DNA of 64,000 nt from Phragmites australis (taxonomy: Eukaryota; Streptophyta; Magnoliopsida; Poales; Poaceae): the NCBI RefSeq assembly GCF_958298935.1, contig NC_084925.1, positions 13,079,001-13,143,000 of the forward strand, given 5' to 3'. A program made the position numbers and the translations under genes. Of the stretch, positions 44,991 through 56,774 are shown piece after piece (the first letter of the stretch is position 1; each line of letters begins with the position of its first letter). A model generated the notes under the pieces. The model made no database searches and was not told where the DNA came from. It saw nothing but the letters and a program-made list of their open reading frames with translations.

Positions 44991-45399
44991 TAGAGACCCA
45001 TTGGATTGAACACATTGCAAACCACACATAACAGAAACTAATTTTCTGATCCAAACAATCTCCAATGCGACTTCAAAAGTGATGATGTACTTAGCAATAG
45101 TTGTAGAGTAGGGAACGATTATTTCATCGGACATTTCTAGCTCACCGTTTCATCATTTACATAAAACCAGATTCCACACCATGATTCCTTTGTTGGTTTA
45201 GAATCTAGCATCAATATAACTATTTACAATGGCATTTTCTTTCCTCCAAAAACCATGGTTGCATCCTCGTTCTTATCCAGTGCCAGAGGATGATTTTTCC
45301 TTATGACTATCAACATGACTTGTGATTGTTATCAAGATTTCCCTACTCATCAGGTGTCACAACACGCTGAGCCTTGCAAAGACTGATGCTACATGGCAT

Positions 45400-46430
45400 T
45401 GGCAAGAAAACTCACTTGGAGTCCTGCATATTGAACTATTTTAATACCTTATTAATGTGCGTTCTTCAGCTTAACCTCATTAGCCTTTTTCTAGGTATTT
45501 TATTCAGGATATCGTGCTCATCAGGTGTCACCACATACTGATTCTCGCAAGTGCTAATACTTTGGCATCCTTTTATCTATCTATATAGGTCTTTATGCAA
45601 TATTTATACTGTCTTTCCCAGAACTTCATCTTGAAACCATTTTTCATTGAAGATTTGGTAACCTTAATGCATTGGATTGTCATCCAATCAATAATATATC
45701 ATATATATTTATGATATCAGAAATATAAATGTGCTCCCACTAGCCTTGGTGTGAGCACAAGGTTCTTAGTCACTCTTGATGGAGTCAAACTCCTTTGACC
45801 ACTACATCAAAGTGAAAATTCCGACTCTGATATGCTTGTCTCAATCCACAGATGAACTATCGAATCTTGCATAACTTCCTAGCATATTTCAAGATCACCA
45901 CAACCATTAGGTTGTACAATGTCGTAACTTCAGTTTCCATAAAGGAAATCCTTTTTTACGTCCATTTGCCATATCACAATATGCATCAAATCGCTAGGAT
46001 GATCCCAGTAGACTTTTAGCATTACAACGGGCAATATGTTTCATTATAATCAACACTTTGAATTACTATGAAACTTCTCACCACCAATAGTGCTGTACAG
46101 ATGTGAACATTTCCATCAGTGTCTACCCATTTTCCTTCGAGCCCATTTACACAATAGTTTTGACACCATTGGCTGGATCGACCAAGTTCCAAACTTGGTT
46201 TTCTCGTATGGATTCTAATTCATATTTTAAGCCATCTCTCAGAGTCTGATCCCACCATTACTTCCGTATAGTACTTGGGCTCAATATTGTTCAATAATAA
46301 TATATTGCGTTGCTCCGTGGTTAGGAACATAAGCATCTCAGATGTACGACTAACCCTTTCTGACTGATGTGGGGCTGGTATCTCCACAACATGTTATGCA
46401 ACATCTAGTTATGATTCAGTAGGAGCTAAA
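45400..46430 (-). pseudogene. Copia reverse transcriptase remnant
   Basis: Heavily mutated minus-strand sequence still shows QMDVKKDFLYGN (about 45955; from the QMDVKTAFLNG motif), VQPNGCGD, and IYDILLIG (about 45700; from YVDDILLIG). Frames change every few tens of codons. Also a remnant of the IDKVLKRFNMQ...  region near 45430. Confidence 0.6.
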
Positions 46431-47160
46431 ACATTTTCTGTCAATTCCCGAATCATTTCGAGGTGCACCGTGCTCCCACTAACTTTCTTTGAGAGAAACT
46501 CTTTCTCCAGAAAAACATCATTCTGAGCAACAAACACTTTGCCTTTTTCTCATTTATACAAATAATATCCTTTGGTTTTCCTAGGATACCCCACAAAGAA
46601 GCATTTATCTGATTTGAGAGTAAGCTTATCAGATGTCAAACATTTTACATAGGCCTCACAACCCCAGACCTTAAGGAAAGACAATACGAGACGCTTCCCA
46701 GTCCATATTTCATATGGTGTCTCCTCCATAGACATAGACTAAACTCTTTTTAACGTGAAAACAATAATTTCTAGAGCGTACCCCAGAAAGACAACGAAAG
46801 ATCAGATTGGCTCATCATACATCGAACAATGTCCAATAAAGTATGGTTATATGACCATCAAATCATGGCTCAAGTATTCATCTCCACAATCCAATTCTTG
46901 GAATGTAATTATCTTGCCTGAATGATTTTGTACCTCATTCTTAAACTCCTTGAACTTTTTGAAGGATTCAGATTTGTACCGAGAACCACTGTTAGCTATA
47001 GAGCTCCTCAGCCAACATACATCTATATGTACAGGAGCTAATAACTGACTCACCCTTTCTTCTAGACTGGTGAAAGGCAACTTAGTCATCTTGCCAAGTA
47101 AACAAGATTCACACATGTCAAATGATTCAAAATCAAATGAATCTTAAAGACCATCTCTAT
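46431..47160 (-). pseudogene. Copia integrase pseudogene
   Basis: In minus sense: SFDFESFDMCESCLLGKMTK (GAG-pre-integrase, 47110), LPFTSLEERVSQLLAPVHID (catalytic Asp region), SESFKKFKEFKNEVQNHSGK, LDCGDEYLSHD (second Asp region), then METPYEIWTGKR as MEETPYEIWTGKR (46720), FLKVWGCEAYVKCLTSDKLT and KSDKCFFVGYPRKTKGYYLY (46560). A deletion removes the PQWNGVSERRN-type core between 46735 and 46847, and stops interrupt the rest. Confidence 0.85.
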
Positions 47161-49374
47161 AGAACTTTTCTATGCATCTCTCATGACACAAGCAATAATT
47201 CCAAATAAAAGTGGAGCCAATCAATGTTATAGACTCACATATCCTCAAAATTCCATTCACCAATGGATCATGACTAGACAAAGTTGCTAGAAAGCTAAAC
47301 AACATTTGTCAACAATCCTTTTCTTCCAAAGCAATTTTTATGGTCATAGTCAAGTTAAGCTCGGAATAACAATTATTCAATTCAAAACTCCGAGGATAAT
47401 AATAAAGCTATAGTGCTAATCAGCCAACACAACAAACATTTGCTATATTACTGATGCACATATCAACTTCACATCTTGTAAAAAACTCCAGTTTGATTTT
47501 AGTATCAACTACCGAAGAGTTACAAGAGAAAATAGCAAGATCCAAGTCTATATCATTGGTATCTAAAGCTAGAAGTCATACTTCCTTTCCTTTTATTAAG
47601 AACGTCTAAGTAATCCCGGTTTCACTTTGACCTATCATCGTATGATTATGACCCTTTAAGTGCTATTCTCCACTTTCTGAACATATACAAAAGCGAAGCT
47701 TTCATGATGTATCTTTTAGCTAAGTTTGGCTCTCCACAAAGCAATATGCCCTCCAATCATATTGAAGTCATATTCAATGGCAATCGACATAAAGTGAGCA
47801 ATCGTGGCATTTCTCATAAACTCTCTGAGTTACAATATAACATCTTTGAGCTAGTTCATCAGGAAAAGAACCTCCAGAACAAGTCCTTTGCATCATTGAG
47901 TGAGAACAATTTCCAATTCAATTTCATATCAATCGTCACAATTTAATCCAAAAATTGTAAGAGGAACTACTCCAAAATCTACAACAAAATGTATGCAACG
48001 CTTCAACACTATGTTTGTATGTATCCTCCAATAAACAATTTATCAGAAGATACTCCCACTGTATGTTTTGAAACCATTTTCCTTTAATACCATACAATAG
48101 GACAAGATCCATATTCAACTAGGTTCTAGTGAGCTTTGGCATCACTGCTAGATCCATATTCTTATGTAGTGACATAGGTAAGCAACACATTGTTGATCAC
48201 ATCTCTATGCGACTCTTGTTTGTTGGATGGCATCGAATGGCGCCCAACTTCATACCCCAAAGCCTAGAACCATTTTGATAGATTTGTTAAGTAAAAAAAT
48301 GCTATATGTGTAGATGTCTAATATCCAACATATCTGATTAAGATAAATGATGACACCCTACTTTGGCAGACCTACCAAACAATGATCAAACCTATGTAGG
48401 TGCAGTTATTGAAAGGACATCGATTACTCTTAATTTTTCTGAGGGAAACTATTCTATCATGGTAATCATATCCACCACATATAAAACATGAATGAATAAC
48501 ATCATAAATAATCATATTGACTGTGACATATTATAACCTCTTCACATAGTGATCTCCATTGCCATGGTCCTATCCTCCAGGTCATCATGCTCTAAGTCTC
48601 CATGATAATATGCTAGTCTATTACATCTAATAGCACTAGTTAAATTACATGAGAAAAGTAAGCATCACAAGTTGCTACACAGGCTGTTATACAATAGCAT
48701 GACAACCTTTAGCTGCAATTAAACATGACACACAGACCATGAAAATTACATGCATGCATAATATACCCATAAATACCATACATTTCATATCATTCCCTGC
48801 AAAAATAAGTTAAGCGCATAATCAAATTCTAATGACACGATGTGAACACGTTATTTTTAAAAGCCCTAGGCTTGGATAGCATGGCAAGGGGACAAGAGGG
48901 GAGCCGCCCTCTACGGGTTTCAAGGTAGCACCCTAAAAACCTCTCGGAAATACATAGATCGTATTTATAAAATCGCCATGAGAATCTCATCGGATTGACT
49001 ATATCAAGTTGATTCTGAGTCATTTACAATACCTCAATTTCCACTAGATCAATCATATTGATCATCACGTGAGGTTTTCTAGAAATGACGACAACACACA
49101 CAACCTCAATCTGATGTTTTTCCAACCATGCAGGAGCGCACGCTGTTAGCCCTGATGGTGATTTCAACCGGTAGGAGCAAGTCGCACGCGCGATCAGGTG
49201 GGAGATGGAGCTAATCTTTTTGTTGTGTGATTTCATCGACTCACACCTCATTCCGATCCCAATTTCAACAAGCCATGCATCAACCGATCCATCACATGAA
49301 TATGATTGATCTAATCTACTACTACCACATATCAACTATGTGTGACCGATCTAGATTAAAAACTATACATATAT
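47161..49374 (-). other. Gag/leader region of the second copia element, degraded
   Basis: The interval lies between integrase and the primer-binding site, where gag and protease belong. Short minus-strand pieces (CHERCIEKFYRDGL at 47190; IALEEKDC near 47330) are pol/gag related, but no intact Gag domain is recognisable. The part next to the primer site (48800-49370) is probably leader. Confidence 0.45.
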
Positions 49375-49386
49375 GCTCTGATACAA
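49375..49386 (-). other. Primer-binding site of the second copia element
   Basis: Plus strand GCTCTGATACAAC, i.e. GTTGTATCAGAGC in minus sense, one difference from TGGTATCAGAGC. Confidence 0.7.
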
Positions 49387-49389
49387 CTA

Positions 49390-50817
49390 TTGGGGAATTG
49401 GAGGACTATGCTAGCCTAAAATAAAATTTTCTACCGTACTCAGCTAGGAAACCGTGCTAGTAGGTGATCTAGATCGTTACTACTCGATGTGCAGTGCAAC
49501 CGAAAAAGAGTTGGAACGATCCAACGTGATACACGTTGATATAGAGGAAGCAACTCTCCGACCAACTCTTCGCGACCAGCTCCGAGTAGGTACGTCTCAC
49601 CCTCGATCAGCTCTGGGTAGGTACGTCACATCCTCTATCGGCTCTGAGGAGCATTGTCGTGATCCACGACCACGAAAGGAAAACCTCGACTACGTCCTTG
49701 ATCATAAAGAAAAAGTAATCGATCTAGTCGACCACCTTGTAGACAAGGTATCACCTACTGGCATCGATATGAGCAAATTAAGCAAAGGTTGATCGACGTG
49801 CAGATTTGTGGCTTCTAGTAGTACGAATTGTTGCATACCAGTATCGCATTTGGCTGTAACGTGACTTTATTTCCCACTACCAAAAGGTTGACTTATTCAG
49901 AAGTATTAGATGCTGTGTTGTACATATTGAAGCTTTTGCAAGACTTCTGTGGTTATCAGATGCTACCTCCAGCAACGTACTAATGCATTCCCTTCTCAGA
50001 ATTTGCACTTTAGTTTATGCTTCCAATGGTGCCAAGTCTTGCTAGTGTGTTGGTCGACGATCTTTGTGCGCTATAGTTCAGTTCTAGTATATATGTCCAG
50101 ATTATCAATTTCCGTTTAAAGCTTATTCATTCCAGTTTATATGGTGTTGAAGTTGTGTGGAAATTCAGTGTTGTGTTCAGGTTAGGTGTGCAAGAATTGG
50201 CTGTCGATATGTGCAGGAATTTCAGACCAAGGGTTGCTCCTGCTTCAACTTACTGTACCTGTGTCTGCACCTTGCCCAGAGCACACCGATTATACGTTCA
50301 TTTAGCACACACTGGAAAATTCATAGTAGTGCTCTATAAAGTTTGTGTTGGTGATATGCCCTAGAGGTATCACCATGAAGGGGAAACCTCGACTACGTCC
50401 TCAAGCACCCCTGAGCGGTTGCGTTGCGCTCCTCAATGATAGAGCATAACCAGTGCCATGATCAGAGAGCACGACCAGCACCACGATCTTCATGCCGAGA
50501 AGATTATCGCTGCAATAGCAACAACGCATTTACGGAATTCACACGTACATGTATGAAACGTCATACACCAGTGTACTGGCACCGCGTGTTCGACTAATGT
50601 TTCGTAGGGAGTTCGAGAAAGAGATGACGGCCAGGACTTTGGTGGTCAAATCAACTCTTGCACCCACGGCACATGCCTCCTCTTATATAGAGTATGCTAG
50701 TGGGCTTTTAATCACATTAAAACCCATCATAACTCTAAATCCTAATAGACATTCAATCATATTAAATCTTATTCGTAGATTCAATCTGCATACGTGATCG
50801 TTTATAGGCCATATAAC
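49390..50817 (-). repeat. 5' LTR of the second copia element, interrupted by duplicated flank
   Basis: The minus-sense LTR start TGTTGGTTATATGG is at 50817. Bases 50358-50817 and 49390-49690 correspond to LTR sequence, separated by the plus-oriented copy of the flanking gene end (49770-50343). The word CCTCGACTACGTCCT occurs on both sides of that insert (49685-49699 and 50388-50402). Confidence 0.65.
49831..49983 (+). pseudogene. 3' end of an unrecognised gene, copy 1
   Basis: The frame reads LHTSIAFGCNVTLFPTTKRL, TYSEVLDAVLYILKLLQDFC and GYQMLPPATY, then a TAA stop, and about 360 bp of 3' UTR-like sequence. The same peptide with five substitutions occurs on the minus strand at 51182-51334. 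Two copies with mostly conserved codons and a shared stop suggest a genuine C-terminus. Upstream, the sequence is rearranged (an insert of about 35 bp after AAGCAAAGGTTGA), so this copy has no usable start. I do not recognise the family. Confidence 0.45.
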
Positions 50818-51181
50818 CAACACAAACTTCACATAGCACGATGAATTTTTTAGTGTGTGCTAAATGAACTTATAATTGGTGTGCTCTGGGCAAGGTGCAG
50901 ACACAGGTATAGCAAATTGAAGCAGGAGCAACCCTTGGTCTGAAATTCCTGCACATATGGCCAGCCAATTCTTGCACATCTAACCTGAACATAATACTGA
51001 TTTTCCACGCAACCTCAACATTATATAAACTGTAATGTATAAGCTTTAAATGGGAATTGATAATCAGGACATATATTCTAGAACTGAACTATAGCGCACA
51101 AAGATCGTCGACCAACACACTAGCAAGACTTGGCACTATTGAGAGCATAAACCAAAGTGCAACTTCTGAGAAGGGAATGCA

Positions 51182-51376
51182 TTAGAACGTTGCTGGAGGT
51201 AGCATCTGATAACCACGGAAGTCTTGCAAAAGCTTCAATATGTACAACACAGCATGTAATACAGCTGAATAAGTCAACCTTTTGGTAGTGGGAAATAAAG
51301 TCACATTACAGCCAAATGCGATACTGGTATGCAGTAATTCGCTCAACCTTTGCTTAATTTGCTCAAGAACATTCAT
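51182..51376 (-). CDS. 3' end of an unrecognised gene, copy 2 (terminal exon)
   Basis: A 64-codon frame begins MNVLEQIKQRLSELLHTSIA and ends GYQMLPPATF at the same stop position as copy 1. A splice-donor-like CG|GTAAGC occurs further up at about 51450 (minus sense), so the ATG at 51376 may be internal to a longer coding region whose 5' exons I cannot identify. The following 3' UTR-like sequence runs to the copia LTR at 50817. Probably the parental copy of the inverted duplication. Confidence 0.45.
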   Translation of the reverse strand: MNVLEQIKQRLSELLHTSIAFGCNVTLFPTTKRLTYSAVLHAVLYILKLLQDFRGYQMLPPATF

Positions 51377-51390
51377 GTTGTGTTGGTGTC

Positions 51391-51821
51391 ACCCCCCATT
51401 TGAATTGTCGTTTACCTAGCAGTGTGAACAAACTTCGCAGAAGAAATAGCTTACCGTTATACAGCTTCAATTAAGAGAAAGAAAAATATATTGAGTATCA
51501 TATCATATTGTGATCATCAATACCAAACTTCGTTGCAAGAGTTTACAGAGCTTTGGGTTGTTATATATGTATCCACCCCTGCCCCCTTTCAGTTTCGATC
51601 TTAAATTCCAGACCTGGCATTTCCATTCATACAATGTTCCATCCCCCATAATAGACCATCGGGTAAATGAATAACTGAAACTGAATGCCACTTTCAGAAT
51701 GCACACCATATGGAGGCGGAGCACATGGGAACTCTGTTCCAGTGCCAAATTTTATAATGCCAAGAAGATGGTAGCTATAAGATAGAAGAGTGAGAACGAG
51801 CTAATAAGGTTAGGTCCCTGC
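51391..51821. other. Non-coding region between gene end copy 2 and F-box fragment
   Basis: No recognisable gene. It may hold 5' exons or introns of the unknown gene, or the 3' UTR of the F-box pseudogene. Confidence 0.4.
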
Positions 51822-53168
51822 TCAACTGAAGTGATGGCAACATGGGCAGCACTTTATCATAAATGGCCAGATCCGACCTGCATGTGGATCTGTTTCTGTC
51901 ACCTCGTATTAGGGTGGGAAATAAAGTTTGAAACTCGTAAGCTAACTTAGGCTCGCAAAGGCTTTTAGCTCGGCTCAATGACCAAACGAGCTGAACTCGA
52001 GCCATCTCCCTAGCTCGGTGGCCGAACGAGCCAAGCTCGAGCTGGCTCGCGAGCGGCTTGATGGATCGGTCGTTGGCCCACTGGTGCTTGGACAAATCTC
52101 GACCTCTCCAGCCCAGGCGCCCAATACGTGAACAAATCTCCGATTCTCCATCCTATTCTTGCAGGCGGGCCACGAGTCTCCACCTGGCTTCGCTGTCCTC
52201 CTGACGTCGGCCCCTGGCTGTCGTCTCTCCACCGATGCTGCTGCCTTCCCGCCTCTTGTCCACCTGGCACCGCCACCTGCCCGGCGCCTCTCCGCTCGAC
52301 GCCGCCGCCCTCCCGTCGACACCCTCCCTTGGTCACCGTCTCTTTGCCCAATGCTGCGGCCCGTCCACCTCCTATTCACCCTGTGCTGCCGCACACCCGC
52401 CTATGGCCACCACCCTCCTGTTGATGCTATCTCTCCACCCAGTGCCATTGTGCGCCCACTACCTCTTCGCTCGGCGCCACTACCCACCCGCCCATGGCCG
52501 CTGCCCACCCGGCTCGTGGCTCCACACTCTGATTTGGGTCTCACTTGGCTCGCGTGCCAGTTGAGCTGCTCGAGGCAGCAACGAGCTCGAGCTAAAACCA
52601 TTTTCAGCTCAGTCATCTAACCGAGCCGCTCGGCTCGCACACAGGCGAGCTCGTGCAACCTGAGCCGAACCGAGCCAGGCTAAGATTGGCTCGTTTCCAC
52701 CCCTACCTCGTACATCTTATGTAGTGCCCTGGTCCTAACATCCAAGTAGAGTACACATTTTTCCATGTCCAAGAACACAAAATCAGCATCGTCTCCCACC
52801 TCTTTTATGTTAACAACAGTAGCTAGTATGCCCATCCTCAACTGTGCAATTTCACATCCTCAGTTTAGCACACATATCACACAAACAAATGGTATCAAAC
52901 AGCAACCAGGCCCCCACACTGCCGTTGATCCTTCAGATGGACGATAAACCAAGCCGTCGTTCGCCCGTGACAGCATGATGTCTCCACCAGTGAACACTAG
53001 TGCACTTGGGATCTCAATTGTGAAGAAGCTTGATGATGTTAAATCCAAAACAAGAATGCGCTCAGTGTTGGGAATTTTGGATATGTGGACACGAGATTTA
53101 ATGTGAAAAAACTCTTCAATGTTGAGATAAAAAACCATGAGAGACAAATCTGTATTACGTTGGTACAA
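51822..53168 (-). pseudogene. F-box-type gene, 3' fragment (copy 2), split by a hAT element
   Basis: Minus-strand reading from 53168: LMVFYLNIEEFFHIKSRVHI, ERILVLDLTSSSFFTIEIPS, FTGGDIMLSRAND, then degraded frames matching copy 1 (19703-20160) until 52706; the text resumes at 51901 (YEVTETDPHAGRIWPFM) and stops at 51822-51824. This C-terminal domain is typical of the grass F-box family seen in copy 1. The insertion, frameshifts and stops make it a pseudogene. A copia remnant adjoins its upstream side at about 53170. Confidence 0.65.
51910..52705. mobile_element. hAT non-autonomous element with GC-rich interior
   Basis: The ends TAGGGTGGGAAAT and, reading inwards from 52705, TAGGGGTGGAAACGAGCC are hAT-type terminal repeats. 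The flanks CCTCGTAT (51902-51909) and CCTCGTAC (52706-52713) are an 8-bp target duplication with one mismatch. Subterminal GAGCTCG/GAGCCGA/CGAGCC words are dense, as in related grass elements. The interior (52130-52600) is GC-rich with long frames on both strands but no recognisable protein. Confidence 0.88.
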
Positions 53169-53900
53169 GATAGATTTATAGGCCCTTTTAGAACGTATCC
53201 GACTAGGACACTATCTAGTATTTGAGCATAATATCTAATAAACCTTGCCTTGACTCAAAATCTCTATAATATGTTCTTGAAGAAATTATCTCCGAAACCT
53301 CGAAGTGCTGCTAAGCACCATGAATACCTACTCAGTCTAGCCAATGCTTGAACTTAGTATTTGATTGATTTGGTAAGAATGTATGCATGATTGTCCTCAA
53401 TATTTATCTTCCCCACAATAACTTGCTCTTGGTCAATAATATCACAAATAAAGTGATGCTTGGTATCAATGTGCTTAGTCTTTGCATGAAATATATCATT
53501 TTTGTCCAACAAATAGCACTCTGGCTATCACAATAAATACTATTAATATTATGCAGAATACTAAGTTTAGAAACCAAACCTCACAACCAAATAGCTTTCT
53601 TGACATCTTCAATAGCTAAAATATATTATGCTTCAGTAGTAGAATGAGCAATAACCGTCTGAAGTGAAGCCTTCCAACTGGCGGCTAAACCACATAAAGA
53701 AAAAATATATCTAGAAATAGACCTTCTTTTATCAAGATCACCAGCATAATCGGAATCAATAGTCAATAACATTATTTGTCTTCACCTTATTCTTATCAAA
53801 CATCAAACCAAAATTAAAAGTACCTTTCAAATAACAAAGAATCCACTTAATATCATTTCAATGCTCTTTGCCAGGATTATTCATAAATTTGCTAGCCACA

Positions 53901-55130
53901 CTAACTATATGGGCTAAATCTGGTTGATTGCAAATCATAGCATACATGATATTTCAAACCACATTGGTGTAAGGAACATGTGCTGTAATCTTTTTCATCT
54001 TCATTAGTAGGACATTGACTTGATGATAACTTAAAGTGTGAAGCAAAAGGTGTAGAAACAGACTTATAATTACCAATATTAAATCTATCAAGTATCTTCT
54101 CAATATAACTTTTCTGAGATAGAAATAATTTATCAGCCTTGCAATTACACTGAATTTTTATGTCAAGAATTTTCTTTACAGGACCAAGATATTTCATCTC
54201 AATTTAATGACTAAGCTGAGCCTTCAACTGATCAATCAATGAGCATATCATCAACATAGAGCACAATTAAACGAAATATCCATTGGGACATTGTTTGAAG
54301 TAAACACAATTATCATAATTGATGCGAGAATATTTTTGTGCAATCATAAAAGAATCAAACCTTTATGCCATTGTTGGGAGCTTGTTTACGACAATAAAGA
54401 GATTATTTAAATGACAAACTAAATGCTCTTTTCTAGGAGCAGCAAAACCTTCAGGTTGTTTCATAAAAACCTCATCTTCTAAATATCCATGTAATAAAGT
54501 AGTTTAATATCAAGTTGCTCTAATTCCAAATCAAATAAAGCAACAAAAATAAGCATCACCCAGATAGAAAAGTGGCGTACAAGATGAGAAAAAACTTCAT
54601 TGAAGTCAATACCTTTCCTTTGGTCAAAACCTTTTACCACTAAATGTGCTTTCTATCTTGCAGGTTCAATTACAAAAATATATTCCTTCTTATAAATCCA
54701 TTTGCACTTTAAATGTTTCTTACATTTCGGAAGCTTTGTCAAATCCCATGTATAATTTTTATGAAGGCTCTCAATTTCTTCACTCATAAATGTCAACCAC
54801 TTGGAGGTTTTTTTATATGAGATAGCTTTGGATAAGAAGAAGGTTCAACGGTATCACAAATATCTTGTGCAGCAAGAAAAAGCATAACAAGCCATATCAT
54901 CAGTGTCACAGTATCTAGCAAGCAATCAAATATCCCTTCTTGTTCTATTTCGAGCAATAAAATGATCGTTATTATCAAAAGATGATGAATACAAAATTTA
55001 CTATGGAGTAGAAGTAATTGAAGAATCATTATTACTGGTAGGTAAAACTACCTCACATTTTGCATTCTTTTCAAATTCAATTGCGAATGAACTACCCACA
55101 TTATCACTACCTGATGAAAGTATATCATCT
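53901..55130 (-). pseudogene. Copia reverse transcriptase remnant (Tork-like)
   Basis: Near the left end the frame reads MKYLGPVKKILDIKIQCNCK, LFLSQKSYIEKILDRFNIGN and SVSTPFASHFKLSSSQCPTN, which is the conserved RT-to-RNase H connection. A frame change follows (CSLHQCGLKYHVCYDLQ for VPYTNVVGSIMYAMICN). The catalytic YVDD region lies in the mutated sequence to the right near 54240-54260. Confidence 0.7.
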
Positions 55131-55348
55131 TCATTAAAAGTAACATCATCAGTTCATGACTAATGATCAATTTGTGAGAATCATAACACTATAAACAACA
55201 TCCATTGACACCAGAACCGTAACAATAAATATGAATTTTCTTTCTCTAGGCTCTAATTTCTAGAGCTAACATGAGCACAAGCAGAATAAAAAAAAAATCT
55301 CAAATTAGAATAATCAACTGGTTTACCTGACCAAACATCTTCTAAAAT

Positions 55349-55732
55349 CTAAAAAATAATGGCGGAATTTGGAGAGTGATTGATCAAATAACAAGCTGTA
55401 GAAATAGTCTCACCCAATAAAGCACGCTTATTCCATAGGTCTGCATTTGAAAGCATGCAACAGACTCTTTCTAGAAGAGTGTGATTCATACACTCTACCA
55501 CACCGTTCTGCTGAGGGGTTCCTGTAAGAGTCAAATGTCTTGCAATACTATGATTAGCATAAAAGTTATCAAACTCACCAATACAAAATTCTAATCCATT
55601 ATCGATTCTAAGTTTCTTGTTTTTTCTGACAGTTTGATTTTCCACAAAAGTTTTCCACTTCTGGAACACTGAAAGAGATTTATTCTTATGTTTCAAGAAA
55701 TAAATCCAAACTTTACAAGAAAAAATCATCAA
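55349..55732 (-). pseudogene. Copia integrase core (Tork-like)
   Basis: The open frame reads VWIYFLKHKNKSLSVFQKWK, KKLRIDNGLEFCIGEFDNFY, HLTLTGTPQQNGVVECMNHT and CCMLSNADLWNKRAL. The second catalytic Asp (IDNGLEF) and the GTPQQNGV motif with its Glu (VVE) are visible. The frame is open for 127 codons but is flanked by frameshifts. Confidence 0.85.
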
Positions 55733-56066
55733 TGAATATTATCGTGTACTCATAACCATCAAGATAACTAAAATTATACTTGCCCAAAGATCATAATGAA
55801 TATAATCAAGATTTCTTGTATTCTGATGAGTTGCAGTACTAAAACTGATCCTCTTCTATTTTCCAAAAACACAATGCTCACATAAATCAAGTTTGCCAAT
55901 ATTATCCAAAAGATGCATACCTTTCTCACTCATATGACCCAAGCATATGCTAAAGCTTGGTGATGCGAGTATCCGATGTAATAGTAAAAACAACTGCAAT
56001 ACCTGTAACTGTAGATCTCTGCAAGTGATAAAGATGATTGCTATTGCCTTTTAACAAAACAAGGTT

Positions 56067-56261
56067 TCATTTCGAAATCTTAAGAATAACATTCTCACCA
56101 ACATATTTATATCCCAAAGATTCAACAGTGCCTAAAGAAATAGCATTTCTTTTCATTCTAGGAACATGAGGAACCTTTCTGAAGGTCCCAGTGCCATCAT
56201 GGGTTTTAATTTGAATAGAAACAATTCCAACAACTTGAAATGGAGACCCATCACCAATCAC
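56067..56261 (-). pseudogene. Copia protease/GAG-pre-integrase fragment
   Basis: Reads MIGDGSPFQVVGIVSIQIKT, GTFRKVPHVPRMKRNAISLG and ESLGYKYVGENVILKISK, like the segment between protease and integrase of Tork elements (V.GIG.V.I.T.DGT...L..V.HVP...+NLISLG). Belongs to the third copia remnant. Confidence 0.7.
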
Positions 56262-56640
56262 AACTTCACTACTACTAACAAGATCATAAGTAGAGAACCA
56301 CTCTTTACATTGACATACATGAAAAGTGCAAGCCGAATAAATAATCTAAGCAGTTCATTTCCTCAAACTAGTAGTGTTGATTAGATCCTCACCATCAGAT
56401 TTATTTTAACAAAACTAACCTCAACAGATTTTTTATTTTGAGTTTTTCAATTTTAAGCACTGAGAAATACCTTGATTGTCTTTCTTACAATAACGGTGAA
56501 GTAGAGAATTTGATTTCCCTGGTGCCATTGCATCGAACTGCGTTTTATCTAGGGCATTATAAAGCCATGTTGTAGTGAGACATGCATGCCAGACATCATC
56601 TTGAAACAAATATACGCAGGTAGTAGTTTTCCCCTCCCGG

Positions 56641-56743
56641 TTAAGCTCATCCCAAGTTTTAGCATATAGACTTTAGCAAAATTCACTTCTTGTTAAAAAG
56701 TTTCTAATTGTTTAAAACAACTTAAAAGAAAGGAAATATATAT

Positions 56744-56774
<31 letters not shown>

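Larger units (their letters stand above)
42890..50817 (-). mobile_element. Second Ty1-copia element (minus orientation), degraded
   Basis: Two related LTR copies bracket minus-strand copia sequence: 42890-43517 (3') and 49390-50817 (5', itself interrupted). A primer-binding site read on the minus strand (TGTATCAGAGC, 49375-49386) lies next to the 5' LTR. In minus sense, integrase (about 47160-46430) precedes reverse transcriptase remnants (46060-45400), the copia order. A separate LTR-like block (43518-44990) appears inserted near the 3' LTR. All coding parts are broken. Confidence 0.7.
49770..51390. repeat. Inverted duplication (arms about 570 bp) around a copia LTR segment
   Basis: The arm 49775-50343 (+) is repeated in reverse complement at 50818-51363. 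The two arms meet LTR sequence at their inner ends at precisely the same base (AAGTTTG followed by TGTTGGT(G/T)ATATG(C/G)CC). The loop of about 475 bp is LTR sequence. The arms differ at a few percent of positions. Confidence 0.85.
53169..56640 (-). mobile_element. Third Ty1-copia remnant (Tork-like), LTRs not identified
   Basis: In minus sense a broken GAG-pre-integrase/protease region (56261-56067), integrase (55732-55349), reverse transcriptase (about 55100-53900) and RNase H (53900-53250) occur in copia order. Sequence similarity is to Tork/TNT1-type elements. No LTR pair could be recognised at either side; the left border abuts the F-box fragment. Confidence 0.75.

Noticed and set aside
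52128..52620. GC-rich frames of 98-153 codons as a gene
   Set aside because: Several frames are open at once on both strands, Pro/Cys/Arg-rich, and all lie inside a hAT element.
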